A program made the translations under genes and the position numbers. Shown piece by piece: positions 14,931 through 18,457 of a stretch of DNA of 18,457 nucleotides. The number at the start of each line of letters is the position of its first letter. The first letter of the stretch is position 1. The notes below the pieces were generated by a model. It was given only the letters and a program-made list of their open reading frames with translations. It was not told the DNA's origin and ran no database searches. The stretch is taken from assembly GCA_031425695.1 (NCBI GenBank), contig JANPJV010000135.1:1-18457 (forward strand), in the 5' to 3' direction. This DNA is from JANPJV01 sp031425695 (GTDB lineage Bacteria > Pseudomonadota > Gammaproteobacteria > Xanthomonadales > SZUA-5).

Positions 14931-15145
14931 CCACCCAAGTATTCGTGCTCGAGTCCGAGTACATCGAGCTCAACCAGTTGCTGAAGCTCGAAGGGCTGTG
15001 CGGCAGTGGCGGCGAAGGCAAGCAGTTGGTCGCCAGTGGCATGGTCGAGGTCGATGGCGCGATCGAGCTGCGCAAGACCGCAAAGATCCGCGCCGGACAG
15101 CGCGTGCGGGTGGGTACGGTGGTGATCAGCGTCCGGGCGGAGTGA
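14927..15145 (+). CDS. Small S4-domain RNA-binding protein, YbcJ-like
   Basis: 72 residues from GTG 14927, whose last two bases are the start of the preceding TGA stop. An in-frame ATG at 14885 would add 14 residues lying inside the hydrolase gene and is not family-like. The body YIELNQLLKLEGLCGSGGEG, KQLVASGMVEVDGAIELRKT and KIRAGQRVRVG aligns well by eye with E. coli YbcJ (ELCDLLKLEG, VKVDGAVETRKRCKI). It is almost only an S4 fold, which binds structured RNA and occurs in ribosomal protein S4, pseudouridine synthases and tyrosyl-tRNA synthetase. The specific RNA partner is unknown. It is translationally coupled to the hydrolase. A palindrome lies 70 bp downstream. Confidence 0.88.
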   Translation: MTTQVFVLESEYIELNQLLKLEGLCGSGGEGKQLVASGMVEVDGAIELRKTAKIRAGQRVRVGTVVISVRAE

Positions 15146-15213
15146 GACGGATCTCTTGCCATGCTTTCCCGGCTGCGTTGCGCCTACCCAGGCTACGAAG
15201 CTCGCTTCCGTAG

Positions 15214-15240
15214 CCCGGGTAAGCCGCAGGTGCACCCGGG
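15214..15240. repeat. Extragenic palindrome with cccgggt/acccggg stem
   Basis: cccgggt (15214-15220) and acccggg (15234-15240) form a perfect 7-bp stem with a 13-nt loop. The type (tagcccgggt ... gcacccggg) is a common intergenic palindrome in high-GC gammaproteobacteria. It may serve as a bidirectional stop or simply be a REP copy. No T-run follows. It is the main feature of the 15146-15460 gap besides a possible small minus-strand ORF. Confidence 0.5.
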
Positions 15241-15262
15241 GCTTCACCGCGCCTCGAAGCCG

Positions 15263-15370
15263 TCAGCGTGGATAGCGCTCCAGCGTTACCAGCGCCCCGG
15301 CCTTGCTCCAGCCGTAGACGAGTGTTTGCAGGGCCGTGCGCCACATCGTGCGCTCAAGGAAATCGCGCAA
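15263..15370 (-). CDS. Possible small protein (35 residues)
   Basis: Read on the minus strand from TTG 15370, or from ATG 15346 for 27 residues: MRDFLERTMWRTALQTLVYG then WSKAGALVTLERYPR and a stop. The codons have strong G/C at third positions (only about five A/T-ending codons in the last 30) and the composition is protein-like. The frame stays open further upstream without an obvious start. There is no clear ribosome-binding site, so it could be a decayed gene end. No family recognised. Confidence 0.3.
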   Translation of the reverse strand: MRDFLERTMWRTALQTLVYGWSKAGALVTLERYPR

Positions 15371-15460
15371 CGCGCGCGAGCGGCGCGGCGGCCCGACAAA
15401 GTGAGCGCAGTCCGGGGTCGCTTCGGCGTATCTTGAGTCTCCCGCACGGAGGGCCAGGGT

Positions 15461-16018
15461 TTGACCGCACGAGAGCTGCTCGAAATCGCGGGTCGGGAGC
15501 CGGCTGTCCTGCTGGCGATTTTTGCCTTGCCGCCTCTGCTGGCGCTGATCCTCGGCTTGCTGCACGGGCGTGGGTTGGGCGCGCGTTCGCCGTGGAAATA
15601 CTTCTACGCCGCGCTTGTCTACCTCGCGTGCGTGCCGGGCATGTTCGCCGTCGTGCTGACTGCCTACACGCTGTTCTTTGTCCGCGGCAACCTGCTCGAC
15701 GTGAATCTTGCCGTGTATGCGCTGCCGATCCTGTCGATGCTCGCAACCCTGGTGTTGATTCGTCGGCGCGTCAGCTTCGATGCGATTCCGGGCTTCGACC
15801 GCTTGTCCGGTCTGCTGCTCACGGTCGCCGTGTGCTTCGCGGTCGCGCTGGCAATCGAAAAGACCCGCCTGCTGGTGCTTTTCGGAGGCTCGATCTTCTC
15901 GATGTTGGTGATTGCGCTGGTGTTGTTCCTGCTCGCGCGCTGGGGAATGCGTACGGCTTTCGGGCCACGGCGGCAGCGTGTGGGCTATGTGCCGGAGGAT
16001 TGGAGGGAACGGCGATGA
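15461..16018 (+). CDS. Five-helix integral membrane protein of unknown function
   Basis: 185 residues from TTG 15461, supported by GGAGGG at 15448-15453, 7 nt upstream. Hydrophobic helices fall at about residues 14-34, 48-73, 82-100, 113-131 and 136-159. A short basic cytoplasmic-looking tail follows (RTAFGPRRQRVGYVPEDWRERR). I see no catalytic or transport motif and recognise no family. The TGA overlaps the ATG (16015) of the next gene, and the region just before its stop also serves as that gene's ribosome-binding site (GGAGGG at 16002-16007), so the two are translationally coupled. Its role may be linked to export or display of the large secreted protein, but this is only context. Confidence 0.75.
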   Translation: MTARELLEIAGREPAVLLAIFALPPLLALILGLLHGRGLGARSPWKYFYAALVYLACVPGMFAVVLTAYTLFFVRGNLLDVNLAVYALPILSMLATLVLIRRRVSFDAIPGFDRLSGLLLTVAVCFAVALAIEKTRLLVLFGGSIFSMLVIALVLFLLARWGMRTAFGPRRQRVGYVPEDWRERR

Positions 16019-18408
16019 AGGGGTCGCAGGCTTTTCGTGGGTTCGGACCTTGTCCGAACGCTGCTGATTCGCGCTCGGGGCAAAGCGTCTCAACAAGGTC
16101 CGAACCCACGCAATCAAGGGCGGGAGCCGCAAGCGTGGGAGTCCGGCTCCTGCTACGTAGCGAAACGCGGCGCTGGCGCGATCGATTGCACGCACTTTCT
16201 AAATTTGCGCGCGCTCAGAGCCACGCTACATTGGTGCTCGCGCTGTTGTTTGTTGCGAATACCGCGCCTGCCCAGGTCGCGCCCGGCTGGTGGTGGAACC
16301 CGGCTGAGCCCGGGCGCGGCTTCTTCCTCGAGGGCCAGGGCCAGAGCATCTTCATGGCCGGTTATCTGTATGAGGACAATGGTCGCGCGACCTGGGTCAC
16401 GAGCAACCTCACTGCGACTGCAACCAACGACTATTCCGGGCAGCTGTCGACTTTCAGCGGCGGCCAGACGCTGAACGGCCCGTGGCGACCGAACGTCGCC
16501 AACTTTGCACCGCTGCCACCGGTGCGCCTCCAATTCTCCGATGCGAGCCACGCCACGCTGACCTGGCCTGGCGGCAGCCTGCCGATCCAGCGGACGGAGA
16601 TTGTTGCGGGTGGCTTGAGCGCGCTGGTCGCGCCGGGAACGCCTGAAACTGGCTGGTGGTGGAATCCGGCCGAGCCGGGGCGCGGTTTTTCGATCGACAT
16701 CCAGGCAGGCGTCCTTTATCTCGGCGGCTTCATGTACGACAGCGCGGGTGCGCCGATCTGGTATGTGTCGGGCCAGGCGCCGATGGCGACGCCCGTTCGC
16801 TACGTGGGTAACTGGACGCAATACGCGAACGGCCAGACGATGACCGGCCCGTTCCGTCCGGCCGTGATCGCGAACGCGAACGTAGGCGCGGTCAGCATCG
16901 ATTTCGAAAGCAGCATCAGCGCGAAGATGCGCATGCCCGACGGGCGCATCAATCCGATCACGCGCATCGCCGTTTCCAACGCGCAACAGATCCAGTGGAC
17001 GCCGGCGCTGAGCGCGGTCACCGTGCCGGCGAGCGCGGCCGGCCTGGCGTCGTCCACCCGCTTGCGGGTGAGCTGGACGGCTCCGACCGGTGTCGCGATC
17101 GAACGCTACGAGCTGCGTGTGACCGATCTCGTCTCGCGCCAGCCCCGCAGCCTGCGCACGGGCGCCACCAGCATCGAGCTGGAAGCACTGTCATCTGCCA
17201 CCGCCCATCAGGTCGAAGTGATTCCCTGCAGTGCCACGCGCTGTTTCATCAGTCAGACGGCGAGCGTGCAAGCGCAGACGCCGGGCGAGACCTGGCAGCT
17301 GCAAGGAACCGGCAACAACGTCGCCGGCCTGCGCCGGGTCGTCGCCGACGGCAACGTCAAGATTCATGGGTTTCGCTACGGGACCAACGCGCCAGCGGAC
17401 CTGCTCGGTCGTATCAAGCTCTATTACGGGCCGATGGGCAATACCGTGCGCGGGCTCGCGGTCGCGACCACGAGCATGCCTGCCACCGCGGCGAACCCGT
17501 CGAGCTTTCTGGATTTCGTCAGCCTTGCCGGAAGCTCCGGCCTGACCAATCCCGCGAGCGCGGCAACGCTGGTGCGGGACGTGGCGACCGGGCAGGCGGT
17601 ACCGGTGCAGTCGGGCTTGGTACGGCTGTATTTCGAGGCGCTGGCGGCCGATGGCAAGACGCGCATCCTGTCGATCGATTCCAAGGACGGCTACACCGGG
17701 CAAGACTTCAACAGCGGTCCACCCACGATCTGCTCCACCATGGCCGAGTACAGCGCCGGAGGCGGCTGCGCGCCGAGTGTCGTCATCGGCGTCGAAGGCG
17801 ATGCGACGGGCGCCAATCCGCGCATCACCAATGCGCGCCAGTTCAAGATCGGTTATCCGACCCGGCAGGACTGGCGCTGGGACGAATCCGCGGGAACCTG
17901 GATGGTCTTGACCACCGGCCAGGTGCAGGGCTGCAGCACCGCCCCGCGCAACCACGGTTATGCCGTCTATGACGGCACGCGCTGGGTGGTGCAGTACACC
18001 GCGGAGGGCTGCCCGAAGCTGTTCACGAATATCCAGGCCGGTCACCCGCAGCACCTCGGCGGCGTGCGCTACAAGCTGTATTACGGCGACACCTCCGATC
18101 TTTCCGCCGCCATTCCCGGGTCGATGTTGCCCTTCCTGGGACCCAAGCGCGTGCTCTACGCAGACGGGGAGCGCAGCGCGAATCCGGCACATGTCGATTT
18201 CGAAGACTGGGAAACGACTTCCCAGGGCCGCAATCTCACGTTCCTGTGGCCCAACGGCGGCGAGCTCAACGCCACCGCCGAAGGCTACATCGACGATTTC
18301 AGCATCGTGCTGCCGACCGAGGATCTGGCGCTCCAGGTGCTCTATATCGCGATCACCGACGGCCAGATCGCACCGATCACGGCGGCGGCGATATTGCTGA
18401 ATCCGTGA
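16015..18408 (+). CDS. Secreted protein with two GWWWNPAEPGRGF repeats and an FN3-like domain
   Basis: 797 residues from ATG 16015 (GGAGGG 7 nt upstream, ATGA overlap). Residues about 8-70 are encoded by palindromic repeats and are not protein-like. A normal signal peptide follows (LSKFARAQSHATLVLALLFV then ANTAPA, cleavage near Q87). TTG 16186 would give a conventional 31-residue leader but lacks a ribosome-binding site. The mature part has two repeats of about 120 residues starting at G91 and G213. Each begins GWWWNPAEPGRGF and continues with an extension such as GGFMYDSAGAPIWYVSG; such repeats are common in secreted proteins of Burkholderiales and Xanthomonadales and have no known function. 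An FN3-like domain (about 333-420, LRVSWTAPTGVAIERYELRV) and a large unrecognised C-terminal region (about 425-797, several cysteines) follow. Likely extracellular or surface-located. Confidence 0.85.
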   Translation: MKGSQAFRGFGPCPNAADSRSGQSVSTRSEPTQSRAGAASVGVRLLLRSETRRWRDRLHALSKFARAQSHATLVLALLFVANTAPAQVAPGWWWNPAEPGRGFFLEGQGQSIFMAGYLYEDNGRATWVTSNLTATATNDYSGQLSTFSGGQTLNGPWRPNVANFAPLPPVRLQFSDASHATLTWPGGSLPIQRTEIVAGGLSALVAPGTPETGWWWNPAEPGRGFSIDIQAGVLYLGGFMYDSAGAPIWYVSGQAPMATPVRYVGNWTQYANGQTMTGPFRPAVIANANVGAVSIDFESSISAKMRMPDGRINPITRIAVSNAQQIQWTPALSAVTVPASAAGLASSTRLRVSWTAPTGVAIERYELRVTDLVSRQPRSLRTGATSIELEALSSATAHQVEVIPCSATRCFISQTASVQAQTPGETWQLQGTGNNVAGLRRVVADGNVKIHGFRYGTNAPADLLGRIKLYYGPMGNTVRGLAVATTSMPATAANPSSFLDFVSLAGSSGLTNPASAATLVRDVATGQAVPVQSGLVRLYFEALAADGKTRILSIDSKDGYTGQDFNSGPPTICSTMAEYSAGGGCAPSVVIGVEGDATGANPRITNARQFKIGYPTRQDWRWDESAGTWMVLTTGQVQGCSTAPRNHGYAVYDGTRWVVQYTAEGCPKLFTNIQAGHPQHLGGVRYKLYYGDTSDLSAAIPGSMLPFLGPKRVLYADGERSANPAHVDFEDWETTSQGRNLTFLWPNGGELNATAEGYIDDFSIVLPTEDLALQVLYIAITDGQIAPITAAAILLNP
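16036..16110. repeat. 18-bp perfect inverted repeat containing a 7-bp hairpin
   Basis: Positions 16036-16053 and 16093-16110 are perfect reverse complements over 18 bp, separated by 39 nt. The left copy itself forms a hairpin: gttcgga (16041-16047), loop ccttg, tccgaac (16053-16059). A related hairpin lies at 18436-18454. The repeat falls inside the first codons of the downstream gene. Confidence 0.75.
16123..16150. repeat. Short palindrome ggagccg/cggctcc
   Basis: ggagccg (16123-16129) and cggctcc (16144-16150) form a 7-bp stem with a 14-nt loop. It lies between the 18-bp inverted repeat and foldback copy R2, so the whole 16036-16229 block is made of palindromes. Confidence 0.4.
16157..16229. 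repeat. 73-bp foldback repeat, copy R2 (inside a coding frame)
   Basis: Both arms (16157-16181 and 16209-16229) are near-identical to those of copy R1 at 10282-10358, while the spacer differs. R1 is intergenic, whereas this copy is read through in frame between the start codon and the signal peptide of the secreted protein gene. Confidence 0.65.
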
Positions 18409-18435
18409 GACTGTTCTCGGGGATAGAGAGAGAGC

Positions 18436-18454
18436 GTCCGGACAAGGTCCGGAC
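18436..18454. terminator. REP-like hairpin after the secreted protein gene
   Basis: gtccgga (18436-18442), loop caagg, tccggac (18448-18454): a perfect 7-bp stem, 27 bp after the stop. It is the inverted counterpart of the hairpin at 16041-16059. The third stem pair has changed from T-A to C-G on both sides, which supports conservation of the fold. It may act as a transcription stop or mRNA stabiliser. No T-run is visible before the window ends. Confidence 0.45.
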
Positions 18455-18457
18455 CCA

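Noticed and set aside
15268..16014. N-terminal extension of the secreted protein frame back to 15268
   Set aside because: This stretch overlaps the 185-residue membrane protein in another frame; translation is R/A-rich noise, and the start at 16015 has a strong ribosome-binding site.
15371..16195. Longer minus-strand frame upstream of the possible small ORF
   Set aside because: It is antisense to the membrane protein gene and its translation is Q/H/R/E-rich shadow sequence; only the last 30-50 codons look coding-like.
1..18457. CRISPR arrays, tRNA or rRNA genes, replication origin
   Set aside because: No regularly spaced direct repeats, no cloverleaf with a T-loop consensus and no rRNA-like segment were seen; the repeats present are palindromic and dispersed.

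Overview
The window is GC-rich with dense coding, strong G/C bias at third codon positions, frequent GTG/TTG starts and many ATGA/GTGA overlaps. Gene content (a membrane-anchored Ser/Thr kinase with TPRs, a secreted protein with the GWWWNPAEPGRGF repeat, a YbcJ-type S4 protein, a YghX-type dienelactone hydrolase, many extragenic palindromes) suggests a gammaproteobacterium of the Xanthomonadales/Lysobacterales type. That placement is inferred from gene content only.

Region 1 (1-5691) is a defence/mobile island. It opens with the terminal end of an IS30-family element on the minus strand, followed by the C-terminal remnant of a rhuM gene. Three plus-strand genes follow with almost no spacing: a compact HipA-like kinase lacking the usual N-terminal subdomain, a protein joining a HipS-like segment to a HIRAN domain (ATGA overlap), and a full-length type I restriction subunit HsdR. 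hsdM and hsdS are not in the window. The kinase plus HipS-HIRAN pair looks like a bicistronic Hip-type toxin-antitoxin module carried inside a type I restriction locus.

Region 2 (5692-10223) carries two divergent RlaP-family nucleotidyltransferases overlapping by ATGA. A Ser/Thr protein kinase with one transmembrane helix and C-terminal TPRs follows on the same strand.

Region 3 (10224-13686) holds an unrecognised exported protein that appears to be split by a frameshift. Convergent to it is a minus-strand pair: an acyltransferase-3 membrane protein followed by a membrane-anchored GGDEF diguanylate cyclase.

Region 4 (13687-18457) starts with a gene-free stretch containing a nested foldback element. 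Then come a Tat-exported dienelactone hydrolase coupled to a small S4 RNA-binding protein, a gene-poor stretch with a palindrome and a possible small minus-strand ORF, and a five-helix membrane protein. The last gene is a large secreted protein with two GWWWNPAEPGRGF repeats and an FN3-like domain.

The most unusual structure is a set of dispersed palindromic repeats. One copy cluster (16036-16229) lies in frame inside the 5' end of the last gene, pushing its signal peptide about 60 residues downstream of the best-supported start codon. Related copies sit at 10282-10358 and 18436-18454.
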